Of a stretch of 64,000 bases of DNA, positions 33,790 to 45,218 are shown in pieces. Below the pieces are notes generated by a model. That model searched no databases, had not been told where the DNA came from, and saw nothing but the letters and a program-made list of their open reading frames with translations. Made by a program: the position numbers and the translations under genes. Position 1 is the stretch's first letter, and each line of letters starts with the position of its first letter. The stretch lies in the NCBI RefSeq assembly GCF_042453785.1, contig NC_091674.1, forward strand, positions 19,441,001 through 19,505,000. Reading direction: 5' to 3'. The stretch comes from Malus domestica. Its lineage: Eukaryota > Streptophyta > Magnoliopsida > Rosales > Rosaceae.

Positions 33790-34009
33790 AATGAGGATCC
33801 TCTTTGGATCATCTTTGTGAGGATCCTGGAGATCCTCCAATCAAGTCCGTTCATCGTACATCGTGCATTCAGTTTTCATCAGGTACTGTTTACATTCAAT
33901 TTTAAATACAAAAAATTTCAATAATTTATAATCATACGATATACGATGAACGAACGTGATTTAAGGATATTCGAAATCCTTGTAAAGAAATTCAGAAGGG
34001 ATCCTCATT
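33790..34009. mobile_element. MITE with AATGAGGATCC ends, about 220 bp
   Basis: The left end AATGAGGATCC is mirrored by GGGATCCTCATT at the right. Flanks TACTAAAG and TATTAAAG (7 of 8) resemble a target duplication. The interior CGTTCATCGTACATCGTGCA reappears inverted at 49150-49370 and in decayed form at 9325-9470. Confidence 0.7.
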
Positions 34010-34165
34010 GTATTAAAGAGTTTGGAATCGTAAACTTAGCATTAATTCCTATTCGCTTTTGTCCCCGTCATTATCGTATAGGTTCGTGGATGGAAATATA
34101 AAGACGAGTCTATTTTGGTCCGGAATAGAGAATCTCATCTTTACTTTTGCATACAAGTTGATCAT

Positions 34166-34386
34166 GGACTTGGATTCTCTGCCCCTTCCATTTCGGTACC
34201 CTTCCCGTGCCCTCCTGTTTTGTGTGGTCACGGTTAAACCACGTTAATATTTTATATTATTTTTTTATAAAAATAATAAAACAAAAAGAAATATTAATAT
34301 AAAATGTTGACGTGGCTTAACCGTGACCACAAAAACAGGAGGGCACGGGGAGGGTACCAAAATTGGAGGGCAGAGAATCCAAGTCC
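34166..34386. mobile_element. MULE-type MITE with perfect 9-bp target duplication (first of a pair)
   Basis: The 221-bp element is a near-complete inverted repeat with arms of about 90 bp. It starts GGACTTGGATTCTCTGCCCC and its other end read backwards is GGACTTGGATTCTCTGCCCT. GTTGATCAT flanks it exactly at 34157-34165 and 34387-34395. Long terminal repeats and a 9-bp duplication indicate a Mutator-like element. Confidence 0.93.
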
Positions 34387-34404
34387 GTTGATCATTATTC
34401 CCAC

Positions 34405-34608
34405 GGACTTGGATTGTCTGCCCTCCATGTGCCCTCCTGTTTTGTGTGGTCACGGTTAAGCCACGTTAATATTTTATATTATTTTTTTATAAAAATAATA
34501 AAACAAAAAGAAATAGTAATATAAAATGTTGACATGGCTTAACCGTGACCACACAAACAGGGGGGCACGAGAAGGGCACTGAAATAGGAGGGCAGACAAT
34601 ACAAGTCC
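34405..34608. mobile_element. MULE-type MITE with perfect 9-bp target duplication (second of a pair)
   Basis: This 204-bp element belongs to the same family as its neighbour, sharing the CACGGTTAAGCCACGTTAAT arm and the AT-rich loop. TATTCCCAC flanks it exactly at 34396-34404 and 34609-34617. Its left duplication directly abuts the right duplication of the first copy. Confidence 0.93.
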
Positions 34609-34617
34609 TATTCCCAC

Positions 34618-37140
34618 ACTAGATACAGATACCATTTCAACAACATATATTTTTTTTTATTTTACTTTATTGTATAACATCTTTTAAGTTTGTCTTCATT
34701 TGGGTATTCTTTTCTTGGACCTTTAAACTACTCATGATTTGCAATTACCATTCCCCAGCCCTTAAGCCTTTACTTTAGAATCAAAAATCGAAAAAGGAGC
34801 CAATACTGTCATGGAGGTTTGGCCACTTTACTCAACCCTAAAATGTATGATGTGATAGGCATATCTAATTTAAATTATGAATCGTACTTAATCTCTCGGT
34901 CATTCACTAAAGATCAGTTGGAAATGGATTTGGATCCTCTCCATTAGCTCAGGAGAGGATCCAAGTCCGTTGGAAATTACCGTGTTTTTAAAAAAAAAAA
35001 TTGTTTTTACTATGCTTTAAGAATATTTAATTGCAAAATAAAATAGTTTAAAGTACATATGACCTCCTACAACTCGTCCTTTTGTTCATCAAATTAGTTG
35101 GACAAATAAAACTTAATTACTTGCAAATGTTAATTATATGTTGCCACACAACAGCTAATTTCGCTGCGCAGCATCGTGGTGCTAAATGTGGAACTGTTGC
35201 CTTGTTGGGGTCCCTTGTAGATTCATATGAGTTGGCTTTAGTTGGTCGTATTCTTCAGCGGCACACGAACGGCCTTGCTACAGTGGCAGAGAGTCGTCCA
35301 GCCTTTGTGCTGATTTCAAAATTTACAGTCATTGTATCCTTTCTTGAGAGACTAAACAATGAACTTTAAAAAAACATTCAGAGATTATGAATGTACGAGA
35401 AAATCAATGTGGAGGAAATTCCAGAAGGAATTGCAAGACCCTTCTTAGAGAATTAAATCTGACTCTCAATGGCCAAAGCCACGTGCCGGAGTGGGAGGAA
35501 GTTTGGCCAATGATCTCCGATGTGTGAGGCAGTTTCTCTCAAACGAGAGAGTTATGATTGATTGTGAAGCAAATACCAAAGGGTACTTATTGGGGTTAGG
35601 CCAACCATGAAGGAGAGAGATTTCGCCATGTGTCGTCATCCGTTGGATGGAGTAGGAAAAAATTATCCTAAGCACATTATTGAATAAATAATATCTTGAA
35701 ATTATCTTGTGAAATCCCTGGATTTGATTGTAATTCATTGTTTGATTGAGTTGGTATTCGATTAAGAAAGTATTAAAATAGGATTTGGGTATTACTCCTA
35801 TCTTAGGCCTTCTTGAGAGTTGAACTGCGCGTAGAACAAATGTGGCATCCCCTATTTAATGAGGCATTCTTGTCACTTATGAGTAAAAGTTCACGTGACG
35901 GCTTCAAGATATTCTGCATTATTTTTTGCTACACAGGCTACACGTTTGCCACGCCATCACTTAATATTCAAATTGACGGTTTGACTACCAGATGTATGAA
36001 ATTGAAACTAAAATACAAGTTCGTGTATGAAATTAAAATGTTTTAAAGATGTTGTATAAAGTTGTAACTGCACTCAAACTTGAGAAGGTAAAATATAATC
36101 TACCAAAAAATAAAATATAATCATACTAATTTGGAGTGTTATTAATTTAGGTTGGTTATGGCAACTGACTAGTACATAGATATGTATCCCATGATGGCCT
36201 TCACAGGTAGTCGTTTGTATAAGTTTATCATACGATTGCCGGTCTCAAATTTGGATAAAAAGAAGGAAGATTGCTTTAGGTGGTCAACATCAGGCATTTT
36301 GTTTGCACGTTGAATCCTTATGATAATGAATTTTAAACGAAATTATGCTAAAGTTAGGTTATCATTCGCAATCGACCTTCCTTGATAAGATAATACTTTG
36401 TACAAATTGTATGAGTAAAATAATCAAAATAACTAACAATAGTATTTTTAGTTTTTTACCCCTACCCAGCAAGGTTAACAAAAGTCATTTACCTGCGTCT
36501 TGTTACTTGGTCAAAGGCGAAATGAAGAATGTTTGCTTTCTTAACACCAAGTCAGAGGTGATTTATGCTACAAATCACTCGTAGGCACGACTAGAATTAT
36601 TTTTTTTGGACAAACTATTAAAAAATAACCCTTCCAAACATCTTGACTATAAATCATTCATAGCGACTATTAAAATACTAAATTTACACGAGGCACATAA
36701 ATGTATTATCGAATTATTTGAAGTGCAAATAATAAGACGAATAGAAGTGGTGCAAGTTGCAGAGTAAATCAGTTTGTGGCATACATCAATGACTAAATGA
36801 GATATATACTCTTTCGTTCGTCGTTGATTCATCAAATCAAATAAGTGATTCACTTTTTAGTAGGGGGCGAAAATGTTTTGAAAAGATCGCGAAAGAATTT
36901 AACCAGGACCACTTAAAAAAGCAAATTGAAAGTTCCAAACAAGTACGCGTTGGCAATTTCAAGCCAGCTTTTTCTCACAACAGTGTCGAAAACTATTGGG
37001 AATCGGACCCAAATTTTCAAATGTACGAAATTCAAATGGCAAGTTCCAACCCCACCCTTTCAAAGTCTCTCCAAATTTTAATTATTTTCCAAGAGAAAAT
37101 GTCAACTGTAATTATTGTTTGAAAACAATTGAAAATTGTG
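34618..37140. other. Gene-free region upstream of the DUF3133 gene
   Basis: No recognisable gene is seen. A short open frame at 35082-35369 (+) encodes 95 residues around QHRGAKCGTVALLGSLVDSY. I do not recognise it, and nothing supports it as a gene; it could be a fragment of one. The remainder is AT-rich. Confidence 0.45.
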
Positions 37141-37608
37141 GAAGTTTCAGAAACCTCTGTTCTTTGGACGGCCAAGTCCAAAGTCTTTGTTCAGAGCTTC
37201 TGGGGTAATGAAGGTTTGTGGGTTCCGAAGCAAACTTGAATAGGGTTTGGTTGGCTTTCTGGTTTGTGGGTTTTCGTTTTCGATGCTTAATAATATCTGG
37301 AAGGGCCTAAAGTTCAGTACTTGATCCTGCCAGAGCTGATGTTCTTGAGGTAGGTTATTCGAATTTTGGTTCTTTTTTTTTTATCTTTTCCATGCTGTTT
37401 GGTTGCTGAGAAAATAAAATAAATAGGAAAGAAAATACAGTTGACTTGCGGAAATCTAAATTGTTATGCTTCCAAGTTTATCATCTTTTTATTCAGTTTC
37501 TTGCTCCTGTTTGTTTATGATTTATGAGAAGTTTAAGGTACTAATTTGATGTGATTCTGGGATTTTTGGCCATTGTTGTTTCCAGAGGCATTAGGTTTGA
37601 GGAGAGTG
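37141..37608 (+). promoter_or_regulatory. 5' UTR exon and leader intron of the DUF3133 gene
   Basis: A donor TTCTTGAG/GTAGGT lies near 37350 and an acceptor TTGTTTCCAG at 37585, 23 bp before the chosen ATG. An open frame starting at 37573 straddles this acceptor, so its extra N-terminal residues are unlikely to be real. Confidence 0.5.
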
Positions 37609-40600
37609 ATGGATTTAAGGAGAGGTAGAGGAAAAGAGAGAGTTTTCGGAGATCGAAAGGTTAATTCGATTAGTGGTAGTTCATCAAGAACAGATAACAA
37701 GGAGGTTATGGTTGATAATTATGGTAATAATGTTAGGGAAAGGGTTAATGCTTTAAGGTTTGAGCAAAGAGGTGCAGCTATAGAAACTGAGTTTGTTGAA
37801 AAATACAGTCGAATTTCACAGTTCCCAATAGATAATTGGATGTCTGGAGATGAGATTGAAATGAACATGAGTAGGTCTATGTCTGTAAATTCAAGTGTAG
37901 GAGATGTTTCAGCCCACTTACAGAATTTTGCTGGGTCAGTGAGAGCAAAAGGAAGTATGGACCAGTTTCGGGGTGTAGAAAGAGATCGGTTTGATGGGTT
38001 TTACGCGAGCTCCAGGGTCGGGGCTCAGCGTGGAAGAATCCCAACTTCTGCTTATCCTGATGAGGGGCCTTCAAACTATAAGGTAGATTCTTTTGATGCT
38101 ATGAGTGAAGTTGAAAATTTGGAGCAGGATCGAGCGGAGCTTCTAAGGAAGTTGGATGAGCTGAAGCAGAAACTGAGCAGATCTTATGATGTGGTAGATA
38201 AACCATGGGAACCGGTTCCTATGGAGAGGAGTAGGACCCCGCCTGATCCTTATGGTGACCGGTTAACTTATAATCTTTCCATGCAGCCTTACGCTGTGGA
38301 CGAGCAGATGACAAGGCCCCCTTACTTAAACTATAGTCATGGACATGTTCCTTTTATGGGTTATCGTAACATGGATACGCCAAACTTCTATCCTCCTCAA
38401 AGGCATCCCTTGAATGCAATTCCAGAATATGAGGATCCATCTCAGCAACAAATGAAACGGAGGCCTCCCCCTCATCTACTCCAGTACCCAAGACCACAAT
38501 CTCATGAGTACTTTATGGGGCAGCGCATGGAATTCAATTCAAATCCACATGATAACACTTCTCACTCGCCTGCTTGCTCTTGTTTAGGATGCTACAACCA
38601 GAATCGGGTAGCTTCACCCCAAGTCTCGCTTGATGATTTTGGGAATCGAAGGGTTCCAAAAGCTCCGGTTAGTTTGAATACCTACCAACAAGTCAAGCCA
38701 CATGATTATAATCCCCGACATGCTAGTCCTCCTCCATTGCACACAAGATGGCAAAGCGACTTTGATTCAGAACCAAGAAGCGCAATGGCAGTTAATAGGC
38801 GTGGACGAATCTTCCATCCTGTAGCAGGAGGTGCCCCATTCATCACATGCTTTAGTTGCTTTGAAGTACTGAAACTTCCTAGAAAACTTAAGAATACGAA
38901 TAATAATCAGTCAAAACTGCGGTGTGGTTCCTGTTCAACAGTTATCTCACTTGAAATCAAGAGTAAAAAGCTCATTACTTCTGCTCCTAAAGATTCCAAG
39001 CAACAATCTTCTGAGGTTGATCAAAGTTCTAACGAGGCATTAAAAGGCAGCATTTCAAGTCATCATGGTAGTCCGAATGCAGGTGACACCAAATCCTGCT
39101 GTGATGATTTAGATCATTCTGATCATTACTTGCCATCCATAGAAACCAAAGACAATTTACTGACAGAAGCATTAAAAGGCAGCATTTCAAGTCTTCATGG
39201 TAGTCCGAATGCAGGTGACATCAAATCCCGCTGTGATGATTTAGATCATTCTGATCATAACTTGCCATCCATAGAAACCAAAGACAATTTACTGACAGAA
39301 GATCAGACGCTGAACGTGGATGAATCTGAGAAGAGGCAAGGTCTTACTTCAACATCTTCCATCTCTTCCAAGAAGGAGGAGGAGGAGGAGGAGGAGGAGG
39401 AGGAGGTGGAGATATCAGATTGTGTAATCGCAAATAGAGATGTTCCCGACTCTGCTGAGTTGCTAAAAAAAGATTCATTTTCTCCAAAGCGTCCAGGTTC
39501 GCCTCTTTGGGAGCAGTCTGATAGTCCTAAACGTGCAGTAAGCAGAGATGAGAAGGGAAATGATAGTGACTGCAAGAACCAAGACAAGGCACTCTTTAGA
39601 AAGATCATTTCTCCACAGAATTCCGTGAAAGATAGTTCAGTGGAAACTGACGTAGATGTTTCTTACAATGAATATCTCAATACCAACATTTCTCAAGACT
39701 CTGCAGAGGGAAGAAAAGAACAAGATCACCCCAAAATCGGCAAGGGTGCTGATTCCTTCTTGGTGGGTCTCATCAAAAAGAGCTTTAAAGATTTCTCAAA
39801 ATCTAATCAAGCTGTGGAGAAAACAAGGCCTACTGTTTTTATTAATGGGCAACCTATACCGGATCATGTCGTTAAGAAAGCTGAAAAGCTCGCTGGCCCG
39901 ATTCAACCTGGAGATTATTGGTAAGTCTGCGTGTTGCCTCCCAAGTTAAGTGTATGACATATCTAAATTCCTTTTAGCTGAAAGACTAACTTGTTTCGTG
40001 TCTCCATTTTTAACTAGGTATGACTTCAGAGCCGGATTCTGGGGTGTGATGGGCCAAACTTGCCTTGGCATAATTCCTGTGAGAACAATGAAATTTTGAT
40101 TTGCAAATTTCCTTGTACATGGTTCATGTGGAATTATAAATAAAGCATTCACGTTGTCTTGCAGCCTTTTATTGAAGAATTCTATTACCCCATTCCAACA
40201 AATTGTGCTGCTGGCAATACCAGTGTCTACGTAAATGGGAGAGAGCTACATCAGAGAGATTTGGACCTACTTGCAAGCAGAGGACTACCAACTACAAGAG
40301 ATAAATTTTATATCGTCGAAATGTCTGGGAGAGTTGTGGATGAGGACTCTGGGAAAGAGTTAAAAAGCCTTGGCAAACTTGCCCCCTCGTAAGTCCTTGT
40401 TCATATTTAAGTTTGATTACAGTCGCATGTGATTACAGTCTTCTTTTTAAGATTCCAACGTAAAGAAAAATGCACGATTGATATCAAAAACCATTTGGCT
40501 TGATCCTTAATTGGCTATTGTCCTGTGTCTGCGAGTCTAAACTAAGATTACTGTCATTTTCTTGCTTTGCTAATATATCAACCTTCATAAGTAAAGATGT

Positions 40601-40742
40601 TTTGTTATCAGCTTGCCTGTTTTCTTTTCATTTAGTTATTTGTATTCTTATTGATTCATTCATGACCGTTGACGTTTTATTGGACAGAGTTGAGAAGGCA
40701 AAGCGGGGATTCGGCATGAAAGTCCCCAGAATGGTTGTGTGA
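37609..40742 (+). CDS. DUF3133 / EDR4-like zinc-ribbon protein
   Basis: Exons 37609-39920, 40018-40078, 40165-40388 and 40688-40742 are all in phase and give 883 residues. The N-terminal half is basic and disordered (MDLRRGRGKERVFGD), with a short coiled coil (VENLEQDRAELLRKLDELKQ). A plant zinc ribbon follows near residues 415-460: ITCFSCFEVLKLPRK and LRCGSCSTVISL, with two CxxC pairs. An acidic Glu run and a Ser-rich linker come next. The conserved C-terminus contains VFINGQPIPDHVVKKAEKLA, FRAGFWGVMGQTCLGIIPPF and the VYVNGRELHQRDLDLL block. It resembles AT4G01090 and the EDR4-like group. The N-terminal zinc ribbon of EDR4 proper is absent. EDR4 affects immunity and trafficking; the function of this branch is unknown to me. 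Confidence 0.88.
39037..39300 (+). repeat. In-frame 132-bp tandem duplication within the DUF3133 coding region
   Basis: Two adjacent 132-bp units (39037-39168 and 39169-39300) differ at only a few bases. Each encodes 44 residues around ALKGSISSHHGSPNAGDT. The frame is kept. It lies in the Ser-rich linker between the zinc ribbon and the conserved C-terminus. Confidence 0.93.
39375..39408 (+). repeat. GAG trinucleotide repeat encoding poly-Glu
   Basis: About ten GAG codons in a row encode an acidic run in the linker. It is a likely length-variable microsatellite. Confidence 0.9.
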
Positions 40743-43700
40743 ATATTCACTTTTGTGGCTTCGATTTCCTGATTTAAATTTCGTGTGTTGTTAATACTTT
40801 AAAGATGATAGTGACAGGTCAATCGCCGATTGCATTCTTGGCGTGTTCTTAGATCCTAGGTGTTTGTTAGTTCATACGGTTGTATCTTTGCGAGCGTAGG
40901 TGACTTGTTCAATTATCTTGTAGGCATTTTGATGCAGCAATTGTCCGTTGTATCATCCTTCTGTGTTGTGAGGCTAGATAGTTTTTTTATTTTTTTATCT
41001 TGCTGTATTTGTACATTCGGGTTTCGCTTTATCGAGCCTCGTTGTCCCGGCGAGATTGCTGCTACATTATACATTGCAAGGTACAGAACATATTGAACTT
41101 ACGTAAACCAGTTTTTGTCAAGCCTCAACCAAGTAGATTTCAACTTTTCATCTTAAATAAGCATCTGATATGTGTACTGGTTTCTGATTCTGTCAAAGTA
41201 AGGGTGGTTTTTGTTCTATAAAATAAAAAATTAAATATTTGAGGAGGGAAATTTTGGATCTGATTGAAATGGAAGCCTACCTTCTAGTGAGTATTTGCAA
41301 TCTAATGCCCATGACAAGCCAAGATCTCGCTATGATATGCCAATGATGTCGCGACAAGTCAACGACATATCTATGACATGCCAATCCTCGCAAGTTGTTG
41401 ACAGAAAGCATGTCATTGACATCGCTATGTATCAATAACGAGGCTCGTCATAGAGAAAGTCTTAGGTCCAAAAGTCAGGCTATCTCATTCATTCGGCCTA
41501 AACTAAAAAAATCTCACATTGCACACCACGCATGATTTGAGGTTAACCACTATTTCATGTTTTGACTCCACCCGTCTCTCACACCCTCCAAATCAAAGGT
41601 GCCGTACCCAAAAACCTCTACTCGTCATGACATTCTCACCTAATTAGTTTTATTGTTGTCAACCAAATAATAAATATATCTTAATCAAGCTTGTATTACC
41701 TAATTAGTTGATCAAGTGAGCCTTAAATTGGATCAAAGAGTAGGTGGAGTGGTGCTTTCTAATACATGATTTTTGAAGATTTAATGATATTAGACAACAA
41801 TGCAACATCAGTATACCTAACATCTCTACGTTTCGAAATACCAAAACAGCAATTAACACACACACACATGCTATTGTAAATCATCCGAGTTGTATTTGAG
41901 ACGGTGAGCCTCTGAACTTTTGATGTATAAATAACAAATTGACGATCGATCGGCTATTTTTTATTATAAAAATATTAAGATGAATTATTTTACTGAAAAG
42001 GACCTAGCCAGTCTGCTAACAATTAAGAGAGAGCTCCATTTTAATCTAATATGTGTGACTCGCGTGCTAATATTTAACATAATGATGAAATTTTCAATTT
42101 TGGACATAAAACCTAATAGACTTCAACCACAAGGCCTAAATCTTTTTTTTTTTTACCACATGGGTTATCTTCCAACTATAATATCACCATGCGGACTAAT
42201 AATCTAATTAGGCCTAATTTTTAATCTTCTTTTTAATGAGCATTAAATTTGTAATTACCAGCCACTTTCCCTAGCTCTCCATTTTTTTTTTTTTTGGAAA
42301 ACATATGGGAGTGAGAAGTTGGAGAAAAATGTGAAAGAGAGAGAGTGATAGAGAAAGTTGGATTGGACTATTGGAAAGATGTTTATATTTTTATTATTTT
42401 TTTTTTAAAAAAATTAGCAATATGCCATGATGACATGTAAGTGAAAAAAAAAATACAACAAAATTTAATTTGTGCAAAATTATATTACTATCCATAATTT
42501 TATTTTGATATAAACAATACAATTATATTTTCACTTGTTCTAAGAGAATTTTGTTAATAATTAGTTTAAATGCTCTAAAAGTAATTAATCACTGGATTTA
42601 CTCACTTTATCTTCTCTTTTTTTTTTTTTTTTCTTAAAGAGGGACAACTGGTGGCAAGTCACGGTTATCCACCCCTTCTGAGGGCCGGAAAGACTCATAG
42701 AGGCATTCTAGCATTCCCTGGTCACAAGTTTGGCTTCTACACTAGCAGTGGGTTTCAAATTCAAGACCTCCAATTTTTAATTTGAAAGAAGTCTCGCAAT
42801 TCGGCCTTTTGTAACACTTGGCAAAAAATAAATATATATATATATATATGTAAATTATAGGAGTAAAATTATTTTAGCTCTTAAATATTAAATAATAATA
42901 AATAAAAAAACAGACAAAGGATGAGCTATATGTGTAGACATCCCAAACTTTTCCTCTTCTTCCCAACCATCACACAGTGGGGAACCAAGAGAATCTGATT
43001 TTGTTCATAAATTTTGGGGTGATGTGGGCAGTCTAGAGGGGTGAGTAAGCATTCTAAAATAGAGATGTAATGATGGGGTAAGAGAATATTTCTACCTCTC
43101 ACAGAAAAAGTAGGAAAACGGAAATAGGGGAGCAAAGAGTGTGTCTGGTGTGTTCTTCAATTGGTACAAAATGTTAGCTCAAATTAGTTAATTTTCTATT
43201 TTCTTACCACTGGAACTTTGATTTCTAGAAAACTGCAGTTCGTGAGCCTCACTTTGGCTCTTGTTTTCCCTGAATCCATTACACATTTTTAAAAAGTCTT
43301 CTTATATATTTGAAATTAGACATGACAAGGAACAAAGCCCAATTTATTTCACCGATTTTGGTTAAGATCTTCTATGGAAAAATATGATTTGAAAATGTGA
43401 AAAGAATTTGGAAATTTGCGGATTCTCTGCAGAAAAAATTGTTTGTGAACTCAACTTTGGGGCTTGATTATTTTCTCCTCTTAAATCCGATTTGAGAAAC
43501 TCTTGTTAGATTAGAAACTAGGTTTGTTAAACTTTAAAATCCAAGTAATTTCATCATTTTCCCATGGAGTTTTGAGGGATGAAAATGGGGCCACAATATG
43601 GGGACTTAAACTTGGTTCATCACGAGGTTGTGACAGAGGGGTATATTTGGGTAAACTTTTGATAGGCTGAAATTGAATCTTCATTTCAATTTTATACTAA

Positions 43701-44800
43701 CTTTTATTATCATTTATGTGATTTTAGGCCTGGGAATGACTCCAAACACTTGACTATATTTCTCGATGATAGGTCTATATCATGTTTAATCTTTGTGATA
43801 TTAGTAATTATACCTAATACAGTAGTAATGAAATGCTTGTACGAAATTGAATCATTTGATTGTTATGGTTGTGTTATGGGTTGATAGTTTCCTCTATGAT
43901 GTATTTTATATATTGACTATGTTAAATGTTATTGTGTTTTGATGAATGGTTGAGCTATGTAGAATGGCTGGATTGAATATGTTGAGGTTTACAATTGTAT
44001 CTGTGAAATTGAAATGCTCAGGTTGCATTACATGATACAGAGTCAAGTGTTGGGTTGAGTAAGGTTTTGGTTAAACAAAGTGTTGGAAACTTTTATATGT
44101 TCAAGCGTCGGGGGAAGGGCTTGAACGTATGGTTGGGCGTCGGGGGGAAGAGCCTATATTAATGAAACTAAAACTACTAATAAAATTTGGGGTTAAAGGA
44201 GGAATGGGAGTTAACTTATATTCTATGGTGTTCGAAACCAAGTGGTATAAGAATGGTATGGGACGTGCAAGTTTGGATGCCATAAATATAGGTTAGCGGG
44301 ATTAGAAGGGAGTAAGTTCATGGGTACTTATTTGTCATATCATTTGTATTTTACCGTATTGTTTGATGCATGGCACTTTGATTAACTGTGATAAATGAAC
44401 TTGAAGGGTATATGGTTCCTACAGGGCATGAAATGCTCACACCCTATTAGCTATTGCAGGTATTGGTATTGAGGAACATGATGATGACTCGTCTCTATAT
44501 GAATAGCCATATCATATGTGTGTTGGTTCTTAGTTGTATGTAGAATAAAGTGTCTTAGTATCTTAAGAGTGTGTTATAAGAGTTGAACTCTTTAAACTTA
44601 AGATGTATTAAATAAACAGATCTAAATGAAATTTTAGATGGCTCTAGTTTCATCATACTTTGTTGTAATATTGCAATTTTTTTTTACTAAGATACTATTC
44701 ATGCCCTCTTTCGATATCATTCTTATTTTCGGATTGGGGTGTGACACCTTTACCACTGGATCACCAGCTCATGGTTTACTCACTTTATCTTCACTCCCAT
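40743..44800. other. Gene-free region with a possible decayed LTR
   Basis: No gene is seen. An AT dinucleotide run lies at about 42830-42850. The stretch from about 43150 to 44750 lacks any ORF of note and ends in GGATTGGGGTGTGACA. That ending resembles plant gypsy LTR 3' ends, so a decayed solo LTR is possible, but I could not find its start or a target duplication. Confidence 0.35.
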
Positions 44801-44990
44801 GAAAAGGGATCATCTCCAAATCCCTTCCACAAAATCCACCCAATTTCCAAATCCTGACCCTTGAAATTTGATCCAACGATTAAAAATAGGGGGCATTTCT
44901 AAAAGTTATAATAATTTTAGCTGTTAAATCAAATTTCAAAACCCAAATTTGGGAATTAGGTGGATTTGATGGAAAGAATCCGGAGATGAC
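44801..44990. mobile_element. MULE-like MITE, 190 bp, in the TBL promoter
   Basis: This is the same family as 10014-10212, sharing GGGATCATCTCC, the AATCCACC arm, AAATTTGATCCAACG and GATTCCGG-type ends. Flanks CACTCCCAT (44792-44800) and CACTCCCAC (44991-44999) match at 8 of 9 bases. It ends 229 bp before the start codon of the acyltransferase gene. Confidence 0.8.
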
Positions 44991-45167
44991 CACTCCCACT
45001 GAACCAAAAGAAAATTACTAGAGTCCACATTGAACTAACGAGTATCCAAAGCGGCCAAAAATCCTAAAACCACACCACAAGAAAACCCCTCTTCGATCCA
45101 AAATCCAATCTTACATCTCAAAAGTTTTAAACTGTTTCTAGTCCCAATCAAACGATCATTCACCCAC

Positions 45168-45196
45168 AACATTGAGAGAGAGGGAGAGAGAGAGAG
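45168..45196 (+). repeat. GA-rich microsatellite in the TBL 5' UTR
   Basis: A GAGAGAGAGGGAGAGAGAGA run lies 23-50 bp before the start codon, in the presumed leader. Confidence 0.8.
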
Positions 45197-45218
45197 CAAC
45201 AAGCAAGCAGTGAAGGCA

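Noticed and set aside
35082-35369. Possible small gene (95 residues)
   Set aside because: No recognised domain, no splice or promoter support, and AT-rich surroundings. It is left as unassigned sequence.
43150-44750. Solo LTR ending in GGGGTGTGACA
   Set aside because: The 3' end looks right, but no matching start or target duplication could be located, so it is only noted within the gene-free stretch.
45210-45218. Upstream start of the TBL protein (extra three residues)
   Set aside because: The codon at 45210 is GTG. The first ATG in frame is 45219, followed directly by the expected N-terminus.
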